From Anaerolineae bacterium (GTDB lineage Bacteria > Chloroflexota > Anaerolineae > 4572-78 > J111), in NCBI GenBank assembly GCA_022071955.1, contig JAJVIM010000003.1, positions 186,001 to 250,000 of the forward strand: a stretch of DNA of 64,000 bases, read 5' to 3'. The notes under the pieces were generated by a model. The model saw only the letters and a program-made list of their open reading frames with translations, had not been told where the DNA came from and searched no databases. The position numbers and the translations under genes are program-made. Positions 53,920-61,393 of the stretch are shown one piece after another. The number at the start of each line of letters is the position of its first letter. The stretch's first letter is position 1.

Positions 53920-55005
53920 ATGCCCAAAATCGCTGAAATCCAAACCATCCCTTTTAAACTGCCGCTGGCCGGCGCGCTGAGCTGGGGCAAAGCCAGCCGC
54001 ATGGACGCCGCCGAGCACGTGCTGGTGCGGCTGGTCACCGATACCGGCCACGTTGGCCTGGCCGAATCGACGCCCCGCCCCACCATCTACGGCGAAACGC
54101 CGGAGTCGGTGCAGGTTATCGTCCGGCAGCATCTGGCCCCCCGGTTGCTGGGAATGGACATTTTTGAGGTTGAAGCTATCAACCGGGCGATGGCTGTCAT
54201 CGCCAATAACCATACGGCCAAAGGGGCCATCGACATCTGCCTATACGAAGCACAGGCCGCTGCCAGCGGCAAAACCCTGCTGGAACACCTCAACCCGCCC
54301 CAGCGCCGGGTGAAGGTCAGCTTTATTTTGGGCATGTCCAGCGTTGAGGCCATGCTGTCCGAAGCCCGGGCCGTTTACGAGCGCGGTGTGCGCGTGCTCA
54401 AAGTGAAGGTGGGGCGCAATTTTGAGCACGATTTGGCGCTGGTCAAAACGCTTCAGGCCGAGTTTGCCGGCAGCGATTTGAGCCTGTACGCCGACGCCAA
54501 CGAAGGGCTGCTGCCGGCCGAAGCGCCGCGCCAGTTGGCCCAACTGGCCGAGTTGGGCATGCTGTACGTGGAAGAGCCGCTGCCCGTTGAGCTGATTGCC
54601 GAGCGGGCCGCGCTGCGGGCCAGCCGCGCCCTGCCGCTCATCGCCGATGACAGCGCCTTTACGCCCCGCGATTTGGCCCGCGAACTTCATTTTGATACCT
54701 TTGATATTCTCAACATCAAAACCGCCCGCACCGGCTACACTCAATCGCGCCAAATGCTGGCGGCGGCGCGCGCCCGCGGCAAAGGGGTGATGGTCGGGTC
54801 GCAGGCCAGCTCAACCCTCGGCACCATTCGGGCGGCTATTTTTGCCGGGCTGGAGGGGGTCAACCACCCCTCGGAATTGAGTTTTTTCCTCAAGCTTAAA
54901 GATGACATCGTCAACCGGCCCATCGAAATCAGCAACGGTTACATTAATCTGGACACGCTGGCCGGCATCACCATCGATGAACAGCGGCTGGCCGCGGCGC
55001 GATGA
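53920..55005 (+). CDS. Enolase-superfamily enzyme (muconate-lactonizing/dipeptide-epimerase-like)
   Basis: 361 residues. An N-terminal capping domain is followed by a TIM barrel with Lys161 and Lys163 (LKVKVG, the acid/base KxK pair), metal ligands Asp192 (LYADAN), Glu218 (YVEEPLP) and Asp243 (LIADDSAF), and the opposing Lys267 (NIKTART). Members epimerise dipeptides, lactonise muconates or make o-succinylbenzoate. The KxK plus distal Lys favours a racemase or epimerase; the substrate is unknown. Its stop overlaps the next start (ATGA), so the two genes are translationally coupled. Confidence 0.87.
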   Translation: MPKIAEIQTIPFKLPLAGALSWGKASRMDAAEHVLVRLVTDTGHVGLAESTPRPTIYGETPESVQVIVRQHLAPRLLGMDIFEVEAINRAMAVIANNHTAKGAIDICLYEAQAAASGKTLLEHLNPPQRRVKVSFILGMSSVEAMLSEARAVYERGVRVLKVKVGRNFEHDLALVKTLQAEFAGSDLSLYADANEGLLPAEAPRQLAQLAELGMLYVEEPLPVELIAERAALRASRALPLIADDSAFTPRDLARELHFDTFDILNIKTARTGYTQSRQMLAAARARGKGVMVGSQASSTLGTIRAAIFAGLEGVNHPSELSFFLKLKDDIVNRPIEISNGYINLDTLAGITIDEQRLAAAR

Positions 55006-55793
55006 TGAGCCATAGTGTGACGCAACACCCCATCATCACCCTGACCACCGATTTTGGCCGCAGTGATGGCTACGTCGGCACCATTGAAGGCGTTATTTTG
55101 GGCATTTGCCCGGCGGCGACCATTACCCACCTGTCGCACGAGATCCCGCCGCAGGCTGTTGAAACCGGCGCGTTTGTGCTGTACCAATCGTGCAATTACT
55201 ACCCGCCCCACACCGTTCACTGCGTGGTGGTTGACCCCGGCGTGGGCAGCGAGCGGCGGGCGGTGGCGGTGCAAACCTCAATTGGCGTGTTTGTCGCCCC
55301 GGACAACGGCGTGCTCAGCCTGGTGCTGGCCAGTGCAACCGTGCAGGCAGCGGTGGCGCTCGAAAATCCGGCTTACCGGCTGCCGCGCACCAGCCGCACC
55401 TTCCACGGCCGAGACATCTTTGCCCCGGCCGCGGCCCATCTGTCCGCCGGCGTGCCGCTGGCCCAACTGGGACCGGCGGTTGATGATTTAGTCCGGCTGG
55501 AATTGCTGTCGCCGCCGGGGCCGGGGCTGGCGCGAGTGATTCACGTCGATCACTTTGGCAACGTGGTGCTCAGCCTGACCGCGGCGGATGTACCCCACCC
55601 CAACAATCTGATGCTGACCGTTGGCGCAAGCCAAATTCAGGGGCTGAGGCGCACCTTTGCCGACGTGGCCGAGGGCGAACTGCTGGCCTACGTTGGCAGC
55701 AGTCGTGATCACATAGAAATCGCTATGCGAAACGGAAACGCTGCCCAATCGTTGGCGTTGCGACCGGGGGCTGTTGTGCGCGTGACCGCGTAA
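55002..55793 (+). CDS. SAM hydrolase/SAM-hydroxide adenosyltransferase (DUF62 family)
   Basis: 263 residues. TLTTDFGRSDGYVGTIEGVILGI, HLSHEIPPQAVETGAFVL, VVVDPGVGSERRAVAV, APDNGVLSLVL and TFHGRDIFAPAAAHLSAG are the conserved blocks of the family that includes fluorinase and chlorinase. The usual bacterial members split S-adenosylmethionine with water to adenosine and methionine. The halogenase-specific loop is not evident. ATG 55002 or 55005 may be used; both overlap the previous stop. Confidence 0.88.
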   Translation: MMSHSVTQHPIITLTTDFGRSDGYVGTIEGVILGICPAATITHLSHEIPPQAVETGAFVLYQSCNYYPPHTVHCVVVDPGVGSERRAVAVQTSIGVFVAPDNGVLSLVLASATVQAAVALENPAYRLPRTSRTFHGRDIFAPAAAHLSAGVPLAQLGPAVDDLVRLELLSPPGPGLARVIHVDHFGNVVLSLTAADVPHPNNLMLTVGASQIQGLRRTFADVAEGELLAYVGSSRDHIEIAMRNGNAAQSLALRPGAVVRVTA

Positions 55794-55821
55794 CGGACTA
55801 AACTAATAACCTCAGCTCAAA

Positions 55822-55894
55822 ATAGACAGGATGAACAAGATTTGTTTCTTCATTTTTGTTTGGTAATTCTGAAAATCTTGTCAATCCTGTCTAT
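55822..55894. repeat. Inverted repeat GACAGGAT family, copy 2
   Basis: Arms ATAGACAGGATGAACAAGATT and a matching AATCTTGTCAATCCTGTCTAT enclose about 30 nt. It lies between the SAM-hydrolase gene and murA. Compared with copy 1 the two arms changed together (ACAG to CAAG type), keeping the pairing. Confidence 0.75.
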
Positions 55895-55941
55895 GATCGA
55901 GCCGGCTTAATAAACAAATTCCACTCCAAGGCCAGGACGCT

Positions 55942-57228
55942 ATGGAATCATTTATCATCGAAGGACAGGCGCCGCTCTGCGGCGAAGTGACCCCCAGCGG
56001 CAACAAAAACGCCGCTTTCCCGCTGATCTCGGCGGCTCTGCTCACCGACCAGCCGGTAGTACTGCACAACCTGCCCAACATTGGCGACGTGCGCACGATG
56101 CTCAACATTGTTGAAGATTTGGGTGTTGAGGTAACCCGCCACGACCCGCACAACGTGACCCTGCGAGCCGGTTCGCTGCTCAAGCTGGCCCCGGACCCGG
56201 CCCGATTTGCCAAAATTCGGGGGGCGCTGGTGCTAATGGGGTCGCTGCTGGCGCGTGAGGGGCAGGTCGATCTGGCCCAGCCGGGCGGCGACCAGATTGG
56301 CCGGCGGCGGGTTGACACCCACATTCAGGCTTTGCAGGCGCTGGGCGCAGAATTTAAATACAACGGCAACTTTGTGCTGATCGCCAAAAAACTGCGCGGG
56401 GCCGATATTTTGCTCGATGAAGCCAGCGTCACCGGCACCGAAAACGCCATTCTGGCGGCAGTGCTGGCCGAAGGCACTACTGTGATCCGCAACGCCGCCT
56501 CGGAGCCGCACGTGCAGGATTTGTGCCAGTTACTCATCAAGATGGGCGCCCGGATTGAGGGCATCGGCTCAAACCTGCTGACCATCCACGGCGTAAAATC
56601 GCTGGGCGGCGCGGAATTTACGCTGAGCGCCGACTATCTGGAAGTGGGCAGCTTCATCGCCCTGTCGGCAGTGACCCGCGGCGAAATCCTCATCAAAAAC
56701 GCCTCGCCGGAACATTTGCGCATGACGCTGATGGTTTACGAGCGGCTGGGCATAAAACCGGAAATCCGGGGCAACGACCTCTTTTTGCCCGATAACCAGA
56801 TGCTGGTGATTATGCCCGACATTGGCGACGCCATCCCCAAAATTGACGACGCGCCGTGGCCCGGCTTTCCCGCCGATATGATGAGCGTGACGCTGGTGGC
56901 GGCCACGCAGGCCACCGGCACGGCCCTGTTCCACGAGAAAATGTACGAAAGCCGCCTCTTTTTTGTAGACCGGCTGATTAATATGGGGGCGCGGATTGTG
57001 CTGTGCGACCCGCACCGGGCGCTGGTGCAGGGGCCGAGCACCCTGCGCGGCGAAAAACAGGGCATTTCCAGCCCGGATATCCGGGCCGGGATTGCGCTGC
57101 TCATTGCCGCGCTGTGCGCCGAAGGCACCACCGTTATCCGCAATGTGGGGCAAATTGACCGCGGTTACGAAAATATTGAGGACAAGTTGCTCGGGTTGGG
57201 GGCAAAAATCACCCGGATCAACGGCTAA
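55942..57228 (+). CDS. murA: UDP-N-acetylglucosamine 1-carboxyvinyltransferase MurA (Cys-to-Asp variant)
   Basis: 428 residues covering the whole two-domain EPSP-synthase-like fold. It transfers enolpyruvate from PEP to UDP-GlcNAc, the first committed step of peptidoglycan. [16 protein letters not shown] holds the conserved Lys-Asn pair. The active-site loop reads [16 protein letters not shown]: the Cys usual at this place (Cys115 in E. coli) is Asp117. Asp keeps activity but escapes alkylation by fosfomycin, as in Mycobacterium and Chlamydia. A terminator follows at once. Confidence 0.95.
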   Translation: MESFIIEGQAPLCGEVTPSGNKNAAFPLISAALLTDQPVVLHNLPNIGDVRTMLNIVEDLGVEVTRHDPHNVTLRAGSLLKLAPDPARFAKIRGALVLMGSLLAREGQVDLAQPGGDQIGRRRVDTHIQALQALGAEFKYNGNFVLIAKKLRGADILLDEASVTGTENAILAAVLAEGTTVIRNAASEPHVQDLCQLLIKMGARIEGIGSNLLTIHGVKSLGGAEFTLSADYLEVGSFIALSAVTRGEILIKNASPEHLRMTLMVYERLGIKPEIRGNDLFLPDNQMLVIMPDIGDAIPKIDDAPWPGFPADMMSVTLVAATQATGTALFHEKMYESRLFFVDRLINMGARIVLCDPHRALVQGPSTLRGEKQGISSPDIRAGIALLIAALCAEGTTVIRNVGQIDRGYENIEDKLLGLGAKITRING

Positions 57229-57232
57229 AAAA

Positions 57233-57254
57233 ACGGGCCGATTGGCCCGTTTTT
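57233..57254. terminator. Rho-independent terminator after murA
   Basis: Stem ACGGGCC/GGCCCGT with loop GATT, preceded by AAAA and followed by TTTT. It begins 4 nt after the murA stop and also faces the end of the convergent MBL gene (57256), so it works in both directions. Confidence 0.9.
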
Positions 57255-57255
57255 G

Positions 57256-58113
57256 TTAAATTTGCGGCGCTGTTTCTTCACCGTTGTGGGTAAATTCTTC
57301 GTAGAGGGCGTAAACGTTGGCCCGGTGCAAATCCTGCACCAGCCCGTTGAGCGGGATGCGGCTTTTGCCGCACGAGTCGATGGTCAGCCGGTCGAGCGCG
57401 TTTTTGCCCTGCCCCTGCTGCACAATTTTGGCCACCTTTTGCTCCAGCACGGTTAAATATTTAATGCTGGAATCGATAGCGCCGGGAATCTCGCCGCGCA
57501 GCAGCACTTCGCCGTGGCCCTGCACAATGCTCTCCAAATTGTATTGCTTGACAAACTCCAGTGATTGTCGGAACTGGTGGCGGTCGCCCCAAACAAAGTA
57601 GGGCACGGGCATAACCGTATCCGCGGCCAGCAGCACCTTGTCTTCCCGCACGTAGGCCACCGTTGAATCCAGAGTGTGGCCGGGCGTCAGCGCCAGTTCG
57701 ATGGACTTGTTGCCCACGTGGATAACCAGTTCGCCCTCTTCAAACACCAGCGCCGGGATACGCAGTTCCACTTCTTCCAGAATGGGTGTTGACTCTCTGG
57801 CCTCATCGAGCGCGGCCTGGCCAAACTCACGCATATTTTCCTGGCACTTTTTGTGGCAAACCAGCTCAACCCGATCATCGAACAGATAATTACCGTTGGT
57901 GTGGTCGCCGTGCCAGTGGGTATTGACCAAATACTTGATTGGGCCGGCCCCCAACGCGGTGAGATACTCAATCATTTCCGCCGTTTCATTGGGAAAGGGC
58001 AGAGTATCTACCACAACTATGCCCTCGCGGGTGACAACTGCCGAAGCCGTGACCTGAGCGTACAGGTCGCTGGTGAACACATAAATATCGTCGGAGACAC
58101 GCTCTCGCCTCAT
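57256..58113 (-). CDS. MBL-fold metallohydrolase
   Basis: 285 residues. The zinc-binding motif is NTHWHGDHTNGN (His66, His68, Asp70, His71). Further ligands are probably the His of LALTPGHTLDS, the Asp of LAADTVMP, and the His of VQGHGEVL. No signal peptide is seen, so it is cytoplasmic. The family includes lactonases, glyoxalase II-like enzymes and quinolone-lactone hydrolases; the substrate cannot be told. It is convergent with murA and shares its terminator. Confidence 0.88.
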   Translation of the reverse strand: MRRERVSDDIYVFTSDLYAQVTASAVVTREGIVVVDTLPFPNETAEMIEYLTALGAGPIKYLVNTHWHGDHTNGNYLFDDRVELVCHKKCQENMREFGQAALDEARESTPILEEVELRIPALVFEEGELVIHVGNKSIELALTPGHTLDSTVAYVREDKVLLAADTVMPVPYFVWGDRHQFRQSLEFVKQYNLESIVQGHGEVLLRGEIPGAIDSSIKYLTVLEQKVAKIVQQGQGKNALDRLTIDSCGKSRIPLNGLVQDLHRANVYALYEEFTHNGEETAPQI

Positions 58114-58197
58114 TACTCAACGCCTCGATGAGAAATTAAAATCCAGAGGAAAGGATAACATGAAGCACAGGGGAGTGTCAAACATTTTGACATAATA

Positions 58198-58926
58198 TTA
58201 ACGCGACTCCCGCTGAACCGGTTCGGAAGATGGTTTTGACGCCGCCCGGCGCAACACAAAGCGACGCGCCCACGCTTCAATCCGGCCGGCCTGGCTGAAA
58301 CCGGCGATGACAAACAGCCCCACCACCGCGATCATGGCCGCAATCCAGGTTAACGGCAAATCGACGGCGCTGTGACCCATCCAAACAATGAGCAGCGTAA
58401 ACGGGCCGCGGCTGGTTAAAATAGCCAGCGCCAGCGATCGCAGCCGGATGCGGCTGAGTCCGGCCAGAAAATAGGGAATGTCGCCCACCGGGACAACCAG
58501 CAGCAGCCACCACATCCAAAATGAATCGATGTGGGCCACCTCGCTCCAATGTTGCAGGGTTTCTGCGCCCATGCGTTTTTCCAGCCAGGGCCGGCCGAGT
58601 TTGCGCCCCAGCCAGGCCGCCAGCACGCCGCCGGTAACCATGCCGCCAATGGTGATGATCGACCCGGCGACCAGCCCAAACAGCACGCCGCCCATTACCT
58701 GCACCGGATAACCGGGAATAGGGGCCACCACAATTTGAGCCACATTCAGCCCAAAAAATACCAGCGGGGCCAGCGGGCCAAATTGCAGAATCCAGTCTCG
58801 CAGCACCGAGGCGTTGGCCCCCCATTTGGATAGCGGCGGCCACAACGCCAGCAGCACGCCAATCACCAGCAGGCCGCCCAGCCACGGCAGCCATTTTGTT
58901 TTAAACGTCGATTCGGAATTTTTCAT
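58198..58926 (-). CDS. VTT-domain (DedA/TVP38/TMEM64-like) membrane protein
   Basis: 242 residues with about six hydrophobic stretches. The core PGYPVQVMGGVLFGLVAGSIITIGGMVTGGVLAAWLGRKLGRP is the conserved VTT region, with the re-entrant-helix signature 'G..FG...G'. Related proteins are thought to move or scramble phospholipids or undecaprenyl phosphate. The start overlaps the stop of the GH lipoprotein gene by 4 nt (ATGA), so the two are coupled. The C-terminal tail is basic and cytoplasmic. Confidence 0.83.
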   Translation of the reverse strand: MKNSESTFKTKWLPWLGGLLVIGVLLALWPPLSKWGANASVLRDWILQFGPLAPLVFFGLNVAQIVVAPIPGYPVQVMGGVLFGLVAGSIITIGGMVTGGVLAAWLGRKLGRPWLEKRMGAETLQHWSEVAHIDSFWMWWLLLVVPVGDIPYFLAGLSRIRLRSLALAILTSRGPFTLLIVWMGHSAVDLPLTWIAAMIAVVGLFVIAGFSQAGRIEAWARRFVLRRAASKPSSEPVQRESR

Positions 58927-60137
58927 TTCAAACTACCGCCCACCGGCGGAACTTTGTCCATTGTTAGCAGACCGTAATAGGCCATCGAGGTGCGAAGCTG
59001 CGGATAACCGGGGTAAACCACGCTCCAATAGGTTTGCTCATCGTCCAGTGTCCAGCGCGGGTCGGCAATATAAATCACGTTCATCACGCCAATCCACGGC
59101 TGCCAGTGTTCCTGAGCGTATTGAAAGGCGCGCTGCAAATATTTATCCTGCTGCGTTTCCGAGACAGCGTGCCAGTAATAGGGCGAATCCGGCCGCGGGT
59201 CGATGGTCCAGCCAAATTCCAGCACCACCACTTTTTTGGCCTCGTCGCCGTTTTGTACCATCAACCCGCGCAAATCCTCTACCCGCCGAAAGGCGTACAC
59301 CCGGCGCAACTCTTCCGGGCCGCTGTCGTTGTTGTTGAGGGTGGGGTCGGCGGCCACTTCGGCCGGGTCAATTTCCGGCGGGCTTTTGTAACCCGGCGCG
59401 TGCACCCCGAGCGCGTCAAAATAGGGCGCGGCGCCGGCATCGTACATGCCCTGGATAAAGTAGATGTCGGGCATGGCGTAGTCGTCGTTGCGGGTGGTGG
59501 GAGCCATCCCGGCGCTGATCACAATGGCGTCGGGATCGGCGGCTTTAACGGCCTGATAGCCCATTTTGAGCAAGGCAGTGTACTCGGCGGGGTTGGGCGG
59601 GCGGTTGCCCCACTCGCGGGCCAGGTTGGGTTCATTCCAAACCTGATAGGCTTCAACCCGGCCTTTGTACCGGCTGGCCACGGCGAAGACGTAATCGTAG
59701 AAGTCCTGCAAGTCGTCGGGCGGGCTGACTTCCGGCAGCGCCACCGACCCCGACGCCCACGCCGGCTGCGCCCCCAACCGGACAATCACTTTGAGGTTGT
59801 GGGCGTCGATCTGGTCCATAATGCGGTCGGCGGTAGCCCACTGCCACTGACCTTTGCCCGCGCCTTCCAGCTCGCGCCAGGGCAGTTCCTGCTTCACCCA
59901 GCGAAAGCCGGCATCCTGAATTAATTTCAGGTCGCGGTCGGCAATTTCTTCCTGCCAAAACAAAAACGCCTGTAAACTATAATCCGGCGAAGACATCACT
60001 TTGTCAAGGTTTACCGTGGGCGTATATTTTTCGGCGGCGGGTTGGGTAGCGCCCACCGCGGCCTCGCTCAAACTGCAACCGGACAGCAACAACAACAGCA
60101 ACAGCAGCACGCCCCCGGCACTCCGTCGATCCAGCAT
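58923..60137 (-). CDS. Glycoside-hydrolase-like lipoprotein (clan GH-A, GH39/GH5-like)
   Basis: 404 residues from ATG 60137, which has GAGG at the right distance. Lipobox LSGC ends at Cys21. A TIM-barrel follows: VMSSPDYSLQAFLFWQEE, GFRWVKQELPW, VIVRLGAQPAW, then YQVWNEPN with Glu169 as the likely acid/base, VISAGMAP, and VVVLEFGWT with Glu307 as the likely nucleophile. Both catalytic positions of clan GH-A are thus present. The sugar substrate is not predictable. It is the first gene of a two-gene operon with the VTT protein. Confidence 0.82.
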   Translation of the reverse strand: MLDRRSAGGVLLLLLLLLSGCSLSEAAVGATQPAAEKYTPTVNLDKVMSSPDYSLQAFLFWQEEIADRDLKLIQDAGFRWVKQELPWRELEGAGKGQWQWATADRIMDQIDAHNLKVIVRLGAQPAWASGSVALPEVSPPDDLQDFYDYVFAVASRYKGRVEAYQVWNEPNLAREWGNRPPNPAEYTALLKMGYQAVKAADPDAIVISAGMAPTTRNDDYAMPDIYFIQGMYDAGAAPYFDALGVHAPGYKSPPEIDPAEVAADPTLNNNDSGPEELRRVYAFRRVEDLRGLMVQNGDEAKKVVVLEFGWTIDPRPDSPYYWHAVSETQQDKYLQRAFQYAQEHWQPWIGVMNVIYIADPRWTLDDEQTYWSVVYPGYPQLRTSMAYYGLLTMDKVPPVGGSLK

Positions 60138-60154
60138 CTTCACCTCACACAAAA

Positions 60155-60182
60155 TGGCTTGACCCCGTTTTCGGTCAAGCCA
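60155..60182. promoter_or_regulatory. 10-bp hairpin upstream of the GH lipoprotein gene
   Basis: TGGCTTGACC and its reverse complement enclose an 8-nt loop. It starts 17 nt upstream of the GH start codon and lies in the region between divergent genes, so it could be an operator or a leader structure. No T-run follows on either strand. Confidence 0.45.
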
Positions 60183-60226
60183 ATCAGTTTATTGTAAACA
60201 TTTGCCGCGGATAGGCAATTTTGGGC

Positions 60227-60255
60227 TTGTCTGGCGGTTCGGACTGAATTACAAT
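60227..60255 (+). promoter_or_regulatory. Promoter of the two small membrane-protein genes
   Basis: TTGTCT (60227-60232), a 17-nt spacer, and TACAAT (60250-60255). The leader of about 115 nt runs through heptameric repeats (GTGGCGG/GTGGCGA at 60280-60297 and CAACTCACCC units at 60331-60358) before GGGAGAGG and the ATG at 60379. Confidence 0.58.
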
Positions 60256-60378
60256 AGACCCAGTACGGTAATTTTGGCGAGTGGCGGGTGGCGAGTGATT
60301 GATCACGCAACACGTACCACACTCGGCCAACTCACCCAACCCACCAAACTCACCCAACTTATTTTCAAGGGAGAGGTA

Positions 60379-60822
60379 ATGATGACCTGGATGCTGGAAG
60401 ACAAAGAAAAGAAATTCGCCGAGGAAGACCGGCAGGCCAAAGTTGGCGGCTGCATCGCTTTAGTGCTGCTGGCTTTTATAATTCCGGCTGTGTGCTGGGG
60501 GCTGGCCACGTATACCAGCGGCGGCCAAATTATCAAGGCGCACGCGCTCACCTATTATGCTTACAACGGCCTGCCGCTGGGCAATCTGACTCCGGGGTTG
60601 ATCGAAATGGCCAAACAGAGCTGCCAGCTTGACCAGACCCAGCCGGCAAATATAAAGGAAGCCCAGCAGCAGCTCACCCAAAAATACGACAGCCAGATCA
60701 AACTCTATCACGAAAACTGGAACAAGCTCAAATCGCTCGATCAGGATACCAGCCGCTATCAGGACCCCGGCCAGATACCGGGCAACCTGGCTTCGGCCAA
60801 AATCATCTATTGCGCACGGTAA
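60379..60822 (+). CDS. Small single-pass membrane protein, unknown function
   Basis: 147 residues from ATG 60379, which has GGGAGAGG upstream; an earlier in-frame start lies in repeat sequence. A charged N-terminus (MLEDKEKKFAEEDRQAKVGG) is followed by one membrane helix (about 24-46, CIALVLLAFIIPAVCWGLAT) and an external helical part rich in Gln (IKEAQQQLTQKYDSQIKLYHENWNKLKSLDQD). I recognise no family. It ends in TAATG with the next gene. Confidence 0.7.
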   Translation: MMTWMLEDKEKKFAEEDRQAKVGGCIALVLLAFIIPAVCWGLATYTSGGQIIKAHALTYYAYNGLPLGNLTPGLIEMAKQSCQLDQTQPANIKEAQQQLTQKYDSQIKLYHENWNKLKSLDQDTSRYQDPGQIPGNLASAKIIYCAR

Positions 60823-61340
60823 TGAGAAGGCTATTCCTGTTGCTGATTCCCGTTTTGGTGTTGATTACCGTAGCCCTGGCCGCGAGTATCGGCAACGCGT
60901 TAACCCAATCGGGGTGGGAAGATGAACTGCAAAAATATTATTTGCAGCGGCGATCTTTTGGCACAATTCAGGCGGTAACCCGCGCCAGCCGCCCCGGCAA
61001 CTTTTCAAAAGCCTTAAGCCGGATCACCTATGGCAGCGGCCCCTACTCTACCGATTATTCTTTTCAAGATAAAACTTTCGTCGCGGCCAACATCCCCTAT
61101 CCCCCCGACGAAGTGTGGTGCGTGCTGCTCAAAAACTCCAACAGATCGACGGCCAACAGTGTGACCGCCGCCTCGTACACCGTCATCTTTATTAATTACC
61201 ACCTTAGCCTCTGGTTTGGCGGGTGGGTGGTCCACGAGGGCGAAACCTCGCCATTTTCTCCGGAATTTATCCGCCGGGTCGATGCGTTGGGCTGCGAGCC
61301 GTTAAAGCTGCCGCAGCTCCCATCCGCAGCCAACCCCTGA
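60822..61340 (+). CDS. Small exported or anchored protein, unknown function
   Basis: 172 residues from ATG 60822, overlapping the previous stop by 1 nt. The N-terminus RRLFLLLIPVLVLITVALAASIGNAL is a signal peptide or anchor. The rest is a compact domain with two Cys (VWCVLLKNS and LGCEPLKLP) that could pair outside the cell, and Trp-rich WFGGWVVHEGE. No family is recognised. It is probably partnered with the preceding membrane protein, since the two are translationally coupled. Confidence 0.7.
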   Translation: MRRLFLLLIPVLVLITVALAASIGNALTQSGWEDELQKYYLQRRSFGTIQAVTRASRPGNFSKALSRITYGSGPYSTDYSFQDKTFVAANIPYPPDEVWCVLLKNSNRSTANSVTAASYTVIFINYHLSLWFGGWVVHEGETSPFSPEFIRRVDALGCEPLKLPQLPSAANP

Positions 61341-61393
61341 CTGGGACATTTTACCCGCTGTCCGGTTTAGCTAACCGTGATAGCATAAGAGGC

